Shown: positions 6,138 to 13,978 of the stretch, piece by piece
How positions within the stretch are numbered: the first letter of the stretch is position 1
Layout: every line of letters starts with the position of its first letter
Origin: WLMZ01 sp043747765
Lineage (GTDB): Bacteria; Actinomycetota; Acidimicrobiia; Acidimicrobiales; Ilumatobacteraceae
Assembly: GCA_043747765.1 (NCBI GenBank)
Contig: JAYTOM010000446.1
Location: 1-14,485 of the forward strand
Direction: 5' to 3'
Length of the DNA: 14,485 nucleotides
Position numbers and translations under genes: made by a program
The notes under the pieces: generated by a model
What the model was told of the DNA's origin: nothing
Databases searched by the model: none
Seen by the model: only the letters and a program-made list of their open reading frames with translations

Positions 6138-7570
6138 CCGAGGTCACCACCCGTTCCGACAGCAACGGCGGCACCCACGAAGACTCCCATGATGCAGCTC
6201 ACAAGGCCGAGAAGGCCGTGCTGATCCATCAGACCAGCGAGGGCGTTCAAGAGCTTCGACCGCGCAGCGAGATGACTGCCAAGGAACTGATGCGCGAGGT
6301 CGGCTCGGTCTTGCGCCTCAGTGAGACCGCTGCAGCAGGTCTCGGCGCCGCCGACGACGGCGAGGGCCGGTCGGTGCCGGGTACCACCGGTGATCTGGAC
6401 GAACAGACGATGATCATCAACATGGGTCCGCAACACCCGAGCACCCACGGCGTGTTGCGCCTGATGCTCGAATTGCAAGGCGAGACCGTGTTGCGGTGCA
6501 AGCCGATCATCGGATACCTGCACACGGGCATGGAGAAGACCGGTGAAGAGCTGACCTTCATGCAGGGCGGCACGAACGTGACGCGGATGGACTACGTCAG
6601 TCCGTTGAACAACGAGCTGGTGTTCTCGATGGCCACCGAGAAGCTGCTCGGTATCGATGGTGACATCCCGGAGCGGGCCGTGTGGATGCGAATGCTGCTC
6701 AGTGAGATGAACCGGATGAGCAGCCACCTGCTGTTCATGGCCACCAACGGCATGGACCTCGGTGCGGTCAGCATGATGCTGTACGGCTGGCGCGAGCGCG
6801 AGGAGGTATTGCGTTTCTTCCAGAAGGTCACCGGCTTGCGGATGAACCACAACTTCATCCGTCCCGGCGGCGTGGCTGCCGATCTCCCGGCCGGTTGGCG
6901 CGACGATGTGCTGCGCCTGCTCGAGCTGATCCCACCGCGGCTCGACGAGTACGACATCTTGATGACCGGACAGCCGATCTGGCGCGGCCGGCTACAGGGA
7001 GTGGGCGTGATCACTGCACAGGAGGCGTTGGCCCTCGGTGCCACAGGCCCGATCCTGCGCAGCACCGGCACGGCCTGGGATCTCCGCCGTGACATGCCCT
7101 ACCTGCACTATGACGAAATCGAGTTCGACGTCATCGTCGGCACATATGGCGACTGCTTCGACCGCTACGCGATCCGCCTCAACGAGATTCGCGAGTCGAT
7201 GCGCATCGTCCACCAGATCCTCGACAGGATGCCGGGCGGCGACTACCGGATCCAGAACAAGAAGGTCACCCCGCCGCCACGGGCCCGCATCGACGAATCG
7301 ATGGAAGCGCTGATCCATCACTTCAAGATCTTCACCGAGGGTTTCAAGGTTCCAGAAGGCGAGACATACGTCTCGATCGAGAGCCCGCGTGGCGAGATCG
7401 GCTGCTACATCGCCAGTGACGGATCAGCAAAGCCGTACCGGATGCACGTTCGTGGACCCTCATTCGTCAACCTCCAATGCCTTCCGCACATGATGCGCAA
7501 TTGCTTGGTGGCCGACGCAGTTGCCATCATCTCCAGCGTGGATCCAGTGCTGGGAGAAGTAGACCGCTGA
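6134..7570 (+). CDS. nuoD: NADH-quinone oxidoreductase subunit D (49 kDa)
   Basis: 49-kDa subunit that forms the quinone-binding pocket with NuoB, 478 residues. The conserved body starts at INMGPQHPSTHGVLR (95-109), where H101 and H105 belong to the quinone-site loop. It continues with RMDYVSPLNNE and ends with the typical DPVLGEVDR. About 94 residues precede the conserved body, more than I expect for the family. They are polar and His/Asp/Glu-rich, then predicted helical (MTAKELMREVGSVLRLSE, 47-64). The ATG at 6134 overlaps the nuoC stop (ATGA), favouring the long form; the in-frame ATG at 6272 (M47) is an alternative. The stop overlaps the nuoE start (TGATG). Confidence 0.96.
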   Translation: MTEVTTRSDSNGGTHEDSHDAAHKAEKAVLIHQTSEGVQELRPRSEMTAKELMREVGSVLRLSETAAAGLGAADDGEGRSVPGTTGDLDEQTMIINMGPQHPSTHGVLRLMLELQGETVLRCKPIIGYLHTGMEKTGEELTFMQGGTNVTRMDYVSPLNNELVFSMATEKLLGIDGDIPERAVWMRMLLSEMNRMSSHLLFMATNGMDLGAVSMMLYGWREREEVLRFFQKVTGLRMNHNFIRPGGVAADLPAGWRDDVLRLLELIPPRLDEYDILMTGQPIWRGRLQGVGVITAQEALALGATGPILRSTGTAWDLRRDMPYLHYDEIEFDVIVGTYGDCFDRYAIRLNEIRESMRIVHQILDRMPGGDYRIQNKKVTPPPRARIDESMEALIHHFKIFTEGFKVPEGETYVSIESPRGEIGCYIASDGSAKPYRMHVRGPSFVNLQCLPHMMRNCLVADAVAIISSVDPVLGEVDR

Positions 7571-8208
7571 TGGCCCGTCTGACAGAAGACAACGTGCGCA
7601 CTGCCAACGAGATCATCGGCCGATATCCGCGCGCTCGTTCGGCGATGATTCCGCTGCTGCATCTCGCCCAGCAGCAAGATGGCTACGTCACCAACGAAGC
7701 CATCGCCCACATCGGCGAACTCGTCGACGCCACGTCGGCCGAAGTGTTCGGCACGGCCACCTTCTACGAGATGTTCAAGTTCGAGCCGGTCGGTACCTAT
7801 CTCGTCAACATCTGCCAGACCATGTCGTGCGCACTGCTCGGTGCCGACGAACTGATGCATCATGCCGAGCACAAACTGGGTATCAAAGCTGGGGGAACCA
7901 CTGCGGACGGCATGTTCACGCTCGAGCACGCCGAATGCCAGGCCGCCTGCACCGAGGCGCCGACGCTGCAGGTCAACTATCGCTACCGTTTCCGTGTCAC
8001 CAACGAGTCGTTCGACGCGCTGATCGACGATCTGGCCAGCGGCAAACTCGGCGATGAGATCCCGCCACACGGTACTGTCGCCAAGATCCGCCAGCGGATC
8101 CCCGCCGATCGTGGTGTCGGTGCGGTTGCGCCGGAGGACGTGACGTCGGGACCAGCGTGGATGCCGGCGCCCGCGCCAGCCCAGCCAGCACCACGAGGGA
8201 GCAACTGA
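7570..8208 (+). CDS. nuoE: NADH-quinone oxidoreductase subunit E (24 kDa)
   Basis: Thioredoxin-fold subunit of the NADH module carrying [2Fe-2S] cluster N1a, 212 residues. The four ligands are C82 and C87 (CQTMSC) and C123 and C127 (CQAAC), the standard spacing. The N-terminal helical part (IIGRYPRARSAMIPLLHLAQQQDGYV) and GTATFYEMF (61-69) are typical. The tail (about 175-212) is Pro/Ala-rich and probably disordered. I chose the ATG at 7570 because it forms a TGATG overlap with nuoD and begins just before the conserved region; the longer in-frame ORF from 7477 is inside nuoD. It overlaps nuoF in the same way at 8206-8210. Confidence 0.96.
   Translation: MARLTEDNVRTANEIIGRYPRARSAMIPLLHLAQQQDGYVTNEAIAHIGELVDATSAEVFGTATFYEMFKFEPVGTYLVNICQTMSCALLGADELMHHAEHKLGIKAGGTTADGMFTLEHAECQAACTEAPTLQVNYRYRFRVTNESFDALIDDLASGKLGDEIPPHGTVAKIRQRIPADRGVGAVAPEDVTSGPAWMPAPAPAQPAPRGSN
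8196..8201 (+). promoter_or_regulatory. Ribosome binding site of nuoF
   Basis: AGGGAG lies 6 bases before the ATG at 8208, inside the end of nuoE. It favours 8208 over the longer in-frame start at 8157. Confidence 0.6.
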
Positions 8209-9653
8209 TGGCCGAACTCACTGGTACCACCTACCCGCACACGCCTGGGTTCTATGCCGGTGACCGGCCACGGATCGTCACCGGCCGTTTCGAGTACGCC
8301 GACTCGTTCACCCTCGAACGCTTCCTTGCCACGGATGGCTACCAGGGGCTGCGCACCGCGTTGGCCAAGCCGGCACCGGACGTGCACGAAGATGTCAGGA
8401 ACGCCACGGTTCTCGGCCGTGGCGGCGCTGGTTTTCCCGCTGGAACGAAGTGGGGCCTGACACCTCCGGGCATCTTCCCCCGCTACCTCGTCGTCAACGG
8501 TGACGAAAGTGAGCCCGGCACCTACAAGGACCGCCTGTTGATGGAGCGCGATCCACATCAACTGATCGAGGGCTGTCTGATCGCCTGCTACGCGGCTGGA
8601 CTATCCCAGTGTTTCGTCTACATCCGCGGCGAGATGGCTGTTGCTCAGGAACGGGTCGCCACTGCACTGAACGAGGCGTACGCCGCGGGCTACATCGGCA
8701 AGAACATTCTCGGCACCGACTTCTCGCTCGACATCGTTCTGCACTGGGGTGCCGGCGCCTATGTGGTCGGTGAAGAGACGGCGTTGATCGAGAGCCTCGA
8801 GGGCAACCGTGGAATGCCCCGCCTCAAGCCCCCGTTCTTCCCGGCAGCGATCGGCCTGTACGGCCAGCCGACTATCGTCAACAACGTCGAGACGCTGGCC
8901 AACTTGCCGTGGCTGATGCGCAACGGGGTGGACGAGTACCTCAAGATCGGAACGCCGAGCTCACCGGGAACGCGTATGGAGGCCATCTCCGGTCACGTCA
9001 AGCGCCCCGGGGTGTTCGAGGTGGTCAACGGATCCACCACGTTCCGCGATCTGATCTATGGCGAAGAGTTCTGTGGCGGCATCCGTGACGGACACGAGCT
9101 CAAGGCCTTCGTGCCCGGCGGTGGATCTGCGCCGTGGTTCCTGCCCGATCAGCTCGATCTGCCACTCGAGGGCAAGCTTGTCGGTGCTGCTGGTTCGATG
9201 GTTGGTTCCGGAGCAGTCATGGTGATGGACGAGACCACCGACATCCCCAGGGCTGCGCTGAACCTGGCCCGCTTCTACGCCCACGAGTCGTGCGGAAAGT
9301 GCACGCCCTGTCGCGAGGGGGGCACGTGGTTGGCGCGCATCCTCGAACGAGTCGTCGCCGGCCGCGGCACAGCCCGCGACCTCGATCAGTTGATCGAGGT
9401 CGGCGAGACGATCTGCCCGGGAGCGTTCCCACATGCGTCCAGCGAACGCCTCGGACTGAGCGCTGTTCCGTTCCCGTACAAGATGACGACCATCTGCTTC
9501 GTTGGTCCGTCGGCGTACACGCCGGTTCATTCCGCGCTGACGCTGTTCCGTGACGAGTTCGAGGCCAAGATCGTCAAGCGGACGTCCATTCCCGTGACCG
9601 CGATCAACCCCGACCCCGAACTCGCCAGTACCGAACCGGTGGGAGCCCACTGA
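8208..9653 (+). CDS. nuoF: NADH-quinone oxidoreductase subunit F (51 kDa)
   Basis: NADH-oxidising subunit with FMN and [4Fe-4S] cluster N3, 481 residues. The FMN/NADH glycine-rich loop is GRGGAGFPAGTKW (70-82), with NGDESEPGTYKDR (97-109) and GAGAYVVGEETALIESLEG (181-199) following. N3 ligands are C362, C365 and C368 (ESCGKCTPCREGG). The fourth is probably C430 (TTICFVGPSAYTP). The gap from C368 to C430 is 62 residues, against about 41 in the family members I recall. The extra length is a Pro/Ser-containing stretch at about 404-425, which also adds C403 (ETICPG). The ATG at 8208 has a Shine-Dalgarno and a TGATG overlap with nuoE; the stop overlaps nuoG the same way. Confidence 0.96.
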   Translation: MAELTGTTYPHTPGFYAGDRPRIVTGRFEYADSFTLERFLATDGYQGLRTALAKPAPDVHEDVRNATVLGRGGAGFPAGTKWGLTPPGIFPRYLVVNGDESEPGTYKDRLLMERDPHQLIEGCLIACYAAGLSQCFVYIRGEMAVAQERVATALNEAYAAGYIGKNILGTDFSLDIVLHWGAGAYVVGEETALIESLEGNRGMPRLKPPFFPAAIGLYGQPTIVNNVETLANLPWLMRNGVDEYLKIGTPSSPGTRMEAISGHVKRPGVFEVVNGSTTFRDLIYGEEFCGGIRDGHELKAFVPGGGSAPWFLPDQLDLPLEGKLVGAAGSMVGSGAVMVMDETTDIPRAALNLARFYAHESCGKCTPCREGGTWLARILERVVAGRGTARDLDQLIEVGETICPGAFPHASSERLGLSAVPFPYKMTTICFVGPSAYTPVHSALTLFRDEFEAKIVKRTSIPVTAINPDPELASTEPVGAH

Positions 9654-12064
9654 TGACCGACGTCAAGACCGAAGCGGTCGACGAGGCGCCGGAACCCGTC
9701 GTCGACCCGAACGCAGTGTCGATCACCGTCAATGGCAAGCCGTTCACGGCCCGCAAGGGCGACCTGATCATCAACGCCGCCGAGCACGCCGGCGAGTACA
9801 TTCCTCGTTTCTGCTACCACTCACGGATGACATCGGTCGGCATGTGCCGGCAGTGCATCGTCGAAGTCGACACGGGTCGCGGACCGCAGTTGATGGTGTC
9901 GTGCATGTTCCCCGTCTCGCCGGACATGAAGGTGTACACCGATTCGCCGATAGCCAAGGGCGCACAGGAGGGCATCATCGAGTTGCTCCTCGCCAACCAT
10001 CCGCTCGACTGTCCCGTATGCGACAAGGGCGGCGAATGCCCACTGCAGGACCAGTCGTTCAGCCATGGCCCCGGCGAGAGCCGTTACGTCGAGGAGAAGC
10101 GCCACTACGAAAAGCCGATCCCGATCAGCGACCTCGTCTTCCTCGACCGTGAACGCTGCATCCTGTGCGACCGCTGCACACGGTTCGCTGACGAAGTCGC
10201 CGGCGATGCTCTGATCTCGTTCACCCAGCGCGGCAACCTGACTCAGGTCAACACGTTCCCGGACGAGCCATTCGCCAGTTACTTCAGCGGCAACACCGTG
10301 CAGATCTGTCCAGTTGGCGCGCTGACTGCGAGCCCGTACCGCTTCAAAGCCCGACCCTGGGACCTGCAGGAGGCCGAGAGCACGTGCACCACCTGCGCCG
10401 TCGGCTGCCGCACAGTGGTGCAGTCCACACGCGATGAATTGGTCCGCTACCAGGGCGTCGACTCCGACCCCGTCAACTGGGGCTGGCTGTGCGACAAGGG
10501 CCGCTTCGGCTTCGAAGCAACCGGCCATGAGGACCGACTGACCACACCATTGGTGCTCACCGCCGACGGCCACCAGGCGACCTCTTGGCACTCGGCCATC
10601 TCGTCGGTGGCCCGGCTGATCCAGGACGCACTCGCGGCCGGTGGACCGCACAGCGTGGCTGTGCTCGGCGGCGCGCGCGGAACGAACGAGGACGCCTTCG
10701 CGTTCGCCCGTCTCGCCCACGATGTGATCGGCACTCCGAACGTCTCATCGCAACTCGTCGACGGCCTCCCGGTTGGCGTGTTGGCGATGGCGCGAGCCAC
10801 CATCGACCAGGCCGCTGCAGCGCCGACGGTGATCCTGCTCGCTCCCGATCTCAAAGAAGAACTGCCGGTCCTGTACCTGCGCCTACGCGACGCCGCAGCG
10901 AAGAAGAAGACGCGGATCATCGAGTTCACAGCGAAGGGCAGTGGCCTGACCCGTTCGGCGTGGCGCACCATCTACTACGAGCCGGGCACACAAGCAGACG
11001 TCATCGCAGCCACCGTGGCGCAGGCCGAGATCAGCTCTCAGATAGGCAAGGGCGACGTCGTCGTCGTCGTCGGCCGAGCCAACCTGGCGGAATCGTCGGC
11101 CCCGACGATCGCTGCCTTGAACGCGCTCACAGCGGCCATCCCCGATGCCAAGATCCTGCCGGCGCTTCGTCGCGGCAATGTCGTCGGTGCAGCGCAGGTC
11201 GGGATGCGTCCGGGGGCTGGTGGCCTCGACAGCCGGGGAATCCTCGACGCTGCCGCGAACGGCAAGATCGAGTGCCTGATTCTGCTCGGTTCCGATCCGC
11301 TCAGCGACGTTCCAGACGCCGATCTGGCCCGCCGCGCCATCGCTGGCGCGAAGCGGATCATCGCGGTCGACACCTTCCTCACCGAATCGTCCAAGCGCGC
11401 TCACGTCGTGCTGCCAGCCGCTGCCTACGGTGAGAAGTCGGGTACCACCTCCAACATCGAGGGCCGCACCACCGCTGTCGCGCAGAAGATCACGGTCCAC
11501 GGCACATCACGCCCGGACTGGATGATCGCCGCTGAGATCGCCCGCGAGCTCGGCACCGACCTCGGTTTCGGTGCCGTCACCGACGTGACTGCTGCGATCG
11601 CAACCCACGTCGATGGCTATGCTGGCATCACCGACGAATCGTTGGTGGCGTCACCGAACGGCATCATCGCCCTCGCCCCGAACATCGGTGCCGTCGAACT
11701 TCCGGCAGTCGACCTCGGCGGCCGCAACGCCTACGACTTCCGTCTCGTGGTCAGCCGCAAACTGTACGACGCGGGGATTGCCAACTCGAAGTCCGCATCG
11801 TTGGCCCCGCTGGCGCCCGGTACCTCCGTCTTCGTCAATCCGTTGGACGTCGCCCGCATCGGTTCGGTCATCGGCCGCGACGTCAAGATCTCCAGCTCGA
11901 AGGGAACTCTCGTTCTCCCGCTGCAGACCGACCCGTCAGTTCAGCGAGGCACGGCCTGGGTGCCGTTCAACCAGCCGATGTCCGTCGGCACCAGTGTCGT
12001 CAAGATCGGCGATCTGATCGAGGCCGCCGCATCGGTCACCGATGTTCGGATCGAGAGTCTGTGA
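9653..12064 (+). CDS. nuoG: NADH-quinone oxidoreductase subunit G (75 kDa)
   Basis: Largest peripheral-arm subunit, 803 residues, conducting electrons from the NADH module toward NuoI. Cluster ligands in order: N1b [2Fe-2S] C54, C65, C68, C84; N5 H116, C120, C123, C129; N4 C169, C172, C175, C219 (CILCDRC and ICPVGA). A further set, C245, C248, C252 and C280 (CTTCAVGC, then LCDKGR), has the spacing of the off-path cluster N7. The rest is a molybdopterin-oxidoreductase-like domain, with LLGSDPLSD and EKSGTTSNIEGR (594-605), which in this family carries no molybdenum cofactor. The ATG at 9653 overlaps the nuoF stop, and GGGAG at 9641-9645 serves as Shine-Dalgarno. Middle sections (about 310-560) diverge most from the relatives I recall. 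Confidence 0.96.
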   Translation: MTDVKTEAVDEAPEPVVDPNAVSITVNGKPFTARKGDLIINAAEHAGEYIPRFCYHSRMTSVGMCRQCIVEVDTGRGPQLMVSCMFPVSPDMKVYTDSPIAKGAQEGIIELLLANHPLDCPVCDKGGECPLQDQSFSHGPGESRYVEEKRHYEKPIPISDLVFLDRERCILCDRCTRFADEVAGDALISFTQRGNLTQVNTFPDEPFASYFSGNTVQICPVGALTASPYRFKARPWDLQEAESTCTTCAVGCRTVVQSTRDELVRYQGVDSDPVNWGWLCDKGRFGFEATGHEDRLTTPLVLTADGHQATSWHSAISSVARLIQDALAAGGPHSVAVLGGARGTNEDAFAFARLAHDVIGTPNVSSQLVDGLPVGVLAMARATIDQAAAAPTVILLAPDLKEELPVLYLRLRDAAAKKKTRIIEFTAKGSGLTRSAWRTIYYEPGTQADVIAATVAQAEISSQIGKGDVVVVVGRANLAESSAPTIAALNALTAAIPDAKILPALRRGNVVGAAQVGMRPGAGGLDSRGILDAAANGKIECLILLGSDPLSDVPDADLARRAIAGAKRIIAVDTFLTESSKRAHVVLPAAAYGEKSGTTSNIEGRTTAVAQKITVHGTSRPDWMIAAEIARELGTDLGFGAVTDVTAAIATHVDGYAGITDESLVASPNGIIALAPNIGAVELPAVDLGGRNAYDFRLVVSRKLYDAGIANSKSASLAPLAPGTSVFVNPLDVARIGSVIGRDVKISSSKGTLVLPLQTDPSVQRGTAWVPFNQPMSVGTSVVKIGDLIEAAASVTDVRIESL

Positions 12065-13284
12065 TGCTCGCGATCGACAACCTCGTCGAGAAGCTGGGCC
12101 TGGTCTCGGTCCTCATCGTCCTGATCAAAGTCGTGGTCGTCTTCGTGATCGGCCTTGTCGTCACGATGTTCATGGTCTGGTTCGAGCGCAAGATCATCGC
12201 CGGCATGCAGAACCGGGTCGGCCCCAACAAGGCTGGCCCGTTTGGTGTGCTACAGACCCTGGCCGACGGCATGAAGCTGATCTTCAAGGAGGGTCTGCTT
12301 CCCGACCGCGCCGACAAAGGGGTGTTCCGGCTCGCTCCATACCTCGCGTTCGTGCCGGCCTTTCTGATCTGGGCGGTCATCCCGCTGGGCGGCGACTTCA
12401 GTCACGGCAAGGACGGAGTGGTCAAGATCTTCGGCCACTCGACCTTCGTGCAACTCGCCGATCCGCCGATCGGCGTTCTGCTGCTGCTCGCGCTCAGCAG
12501 CATCGCGGTCTACGGGATCATGCTCGCCGGTTGGTCCTCCGGCTCGAAATATCCGCTGCTCGGCTCGGTCCGCGCCTCCGCCCAGATGGTCTCCTACGAA
12601 GCGGCCCTCGGACTCAGCATCGCCTCGGTACTGCTCATTTCCGGAACGCTGAGCACACATGGCATTGTCGGTGGCCAGAGCAGCCTCAGCAAGTGGAGCC
12701 TGATCGCCACCGGTGTCGTGCCGTTCGTGATCTTCATGATCGCGGCGACGGCTGAACTCAACCGACCACCGTTCGACCTGGTCGAAGCCGAACAGGAACT
12801 GGTCGGCGGCTTCAACACCGAGTACTCTGCTTTCTCGTTCGCACTCTTCTTCCTGGCCGAGTTCATGAACACGGTGACGATGAGCGGTGTGATAGTGACT
12901 CTGTTCTTCGGTGGGCCACAGCCGATCAGGTTCCACCTCGGCGGTTTTCAATACGGCGGCTACCTGCCCCTCGGACCGCTCAGCGGAACGGTGTGGTTCG
13001 TCGCCAAGGTGCTCGTGTTCTTGTACGTCTACGTCTGGCTGCGGGGCACGCTGCCGCGTCTGCGGTACGACCAACTGATGAACCTCGGCTGGAAGATCCT
13101 GATCCCGACGTCGCTCGGGTGGTTTCTCCTGTTGGCAGCACAGCGTGTCGCCAGCGACAATGGCTGGAACAAGTGGGTGGTCAGCATTGCTTCCGTCGTG
13201 GTCCTCGCGCTCTGCGCTGGACTGTTGATGACAGCGGTGCGCGTCAGTGCCAAGAACCGAGACCGAGAGGGGGCGATGTTCTGA
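12064..13284 (+). CDS. nuoH: NADH-quinone oxidoreductase subunit H
   Basis: Membrane subunit that links the quinone site to the proton-pumping arm, 406 residues with about eight or nine hydrophobic helices. Signatures are ERKIIAGMQNRVGPNKAG (41-58), GWSSGSKYPLLGSVRASAQM (156-175), ELNRPPFDLVEAEQELV (231-247) and RGTLPRLRYDQLMN (327-340). The Glu/Arg-rich loop at 231-247 forms part of the quinone entrance. I chose the ATG at 12064 because it overlaps the nuoG stop as TGATG, like its neighbours; a GTG at 12061 would add one residue. The C-terminus extends beyond the last conserved motif with another hydrophobic segment (about 370-392) and a basic tail. The stop overlaps nuoI (TGATG). Confidence 0.97.
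   Translation: MLAIDNLVEKLGLVSVLIVLIKVVVVFVIGLVVTMFMVWFERKIIAGMQNRVGPNKAGPFGVLQTLADGMKLIFKEGLLPDRADKGVFRLAPYLAFVPAFLIWAVIPLGGDFSHGKDGVVKIFGHSTFVQLADPPIGVLLLLALSSIAVYGIMLAGWSSGSKYPLLGSVRASAQMVSYEAALGLSIASVLLISGTLSTHGIVGGQSSLSKWSLIATGVVPFVIFMIAATAELNRPPFDLVEAEQELVGGFNTEYSAFSFALFFLAEFMNTVTMSGVIVTLFFGGPQPIRFHLGGFQYGGYLPLGPLSGTVWFVAKVLVFLYVYVWLRGTLPRLRYDQLMNLGWKILIPTSLGWFLLLAAQRVASDNGWNKWVVSIASVVVLALCAGLLMTAVRVSAKNRDREGAMF
13265..13273 (+). promoter_or_regulatory. Ribosome binding site of nuoI
   Basis: GAGAGGGGG lies 10 bases before the ATG at 13284, within the last codons of nuoH. It is a strong match and fixes the nuoI start at the TGATG overlap. Confidence 0.6.
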
Positions 13285-13976
13285 TGGGTTACCTCGAAGG
13301 ATTTCTCGTCGTCGCCAAGCAACATCGCATCTTCGGTGGCAAACGTGTCACCAAGAACTACTCCGGCGGCCGGGTCGCCAAGAAGAACGTGGCCAAGGGC
13401 GGCGAAGCCGACCCACACGGTCAGGACGAAAAGGCGCCGAAGCCAGAGCGGTTGCACGGACGTCATGTGCTCAATCGGTACGAAGACGGCATGGAAAAGT
13501 GCATCGGCTGCGAGCTGTGCGCCGGCGTGTGTCCAGCGAAGTGCATCTACGTGCGCGGTGCCGACAACGACCCGGACGTCCCCACGTCGCCGGGCGAGCG
13601 TTTCGGCTTCGTCTACGAGATCAACTATCTGCGCTGCATCCACTGCGACCTGTGTGTCGAAGCGTGCCCGACCGAAGCAATCACAGAGACGAAATTGTTC
13701 GAGTTCAGCTTCACCAACCGGCAGGACGCGATCTACACCAAGGCCGAGCTGCTCGTCGGTGACGACGGGCAACCGCAGCACATGCCGTGGGAGGACTGGC
13801 GGCTCGGCGAGGATCTGCACACGAGCGGCTGGATGCGTGCCACGTCGCCCAGCGGCAGCGCCGACTTCGAGGGCATCAACGGTTGGAGCGGCGAACTGGG
13901 CTATGGCGTGCGCAGTCCCGAACCTGTGCAGGCCGTTGGTGACGCAGTACGTGACACCGAGAAGCAGGACGAATAA
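13284..13976 (+). CDS. nuoI: NADH-quinone oxidoreductase subunit I
   Basis: Ferredoxin-like subunit with two [4Fe-4S] clusters (N6a and N6b) relaying electrons to N2 in NuoB, 230 residues. The cysteines are C73, C76, C79 and C83 (CIGCELCAGVCP) and C118, C121, C124 and C128 (CIHCDLCVEACP). The crossed pattern, in which each motif's last Cys serves the other cluster, is family knowledge. GRHVLNRYEDGMEKC (59-73) is typical. Between KNYSGG and GRHVLN there is a basic, hydrophilic stretch (about 29-56, RVAKKNVAKGGEADPHGQDE), longer than usual. The acidic/polar tail after about 175 is also long. The ATG at 13284 overlaps the nuoH stop; longer in-frame starts lie inside nuoH. Confidence 0.96.
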   Translation: MGYLEGFLVVAKQHRIFGGKRVTKNYSGGRVAKKNVAKGGEADPHGQDEKAPKPERLHGRHVLNRYEDGMEKCIGCELCAGVCPAKCIYVRGADNDPDVPTSPGERFGFVYEINYLRCIHCDLCVEACPTEAITETKLFEFSFTNRQDAIYTKAELLVGDDGQPQHMPWEDWRLGEDLHTSGWMRATSPSGSADFEGINGWSGELGYGVRSPEPVQAVGDAVRDTEKQDE

Positions 13977-13978
13977 CG

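Noticed and set aside
6192..6850. Minus-strand open frame opposite nuoD
   Set aside because: It is the mirror of conserved nuoD codons, with no start context or domain.
7477..7569. Longer nuoE start inside nuoD
   Set aside because: The added residues are an out-of-frame reading of the conserved NuoD C-terminus; the start at 7570 is coupled to the nuoD stop.
11056..11071. Run of GTC triplets in nuoG
   Set aside because: It encodes consecutive valines in a beta strand of the Rossmann-like part of NuoG; ordinary codon bias.
12061..12063. GTG one codon before the nuoH ATG
   Set aside because: It would change the protein by one residue only; the ATG at 12064 gives the same TGATG overlap as the neighbouring genes.
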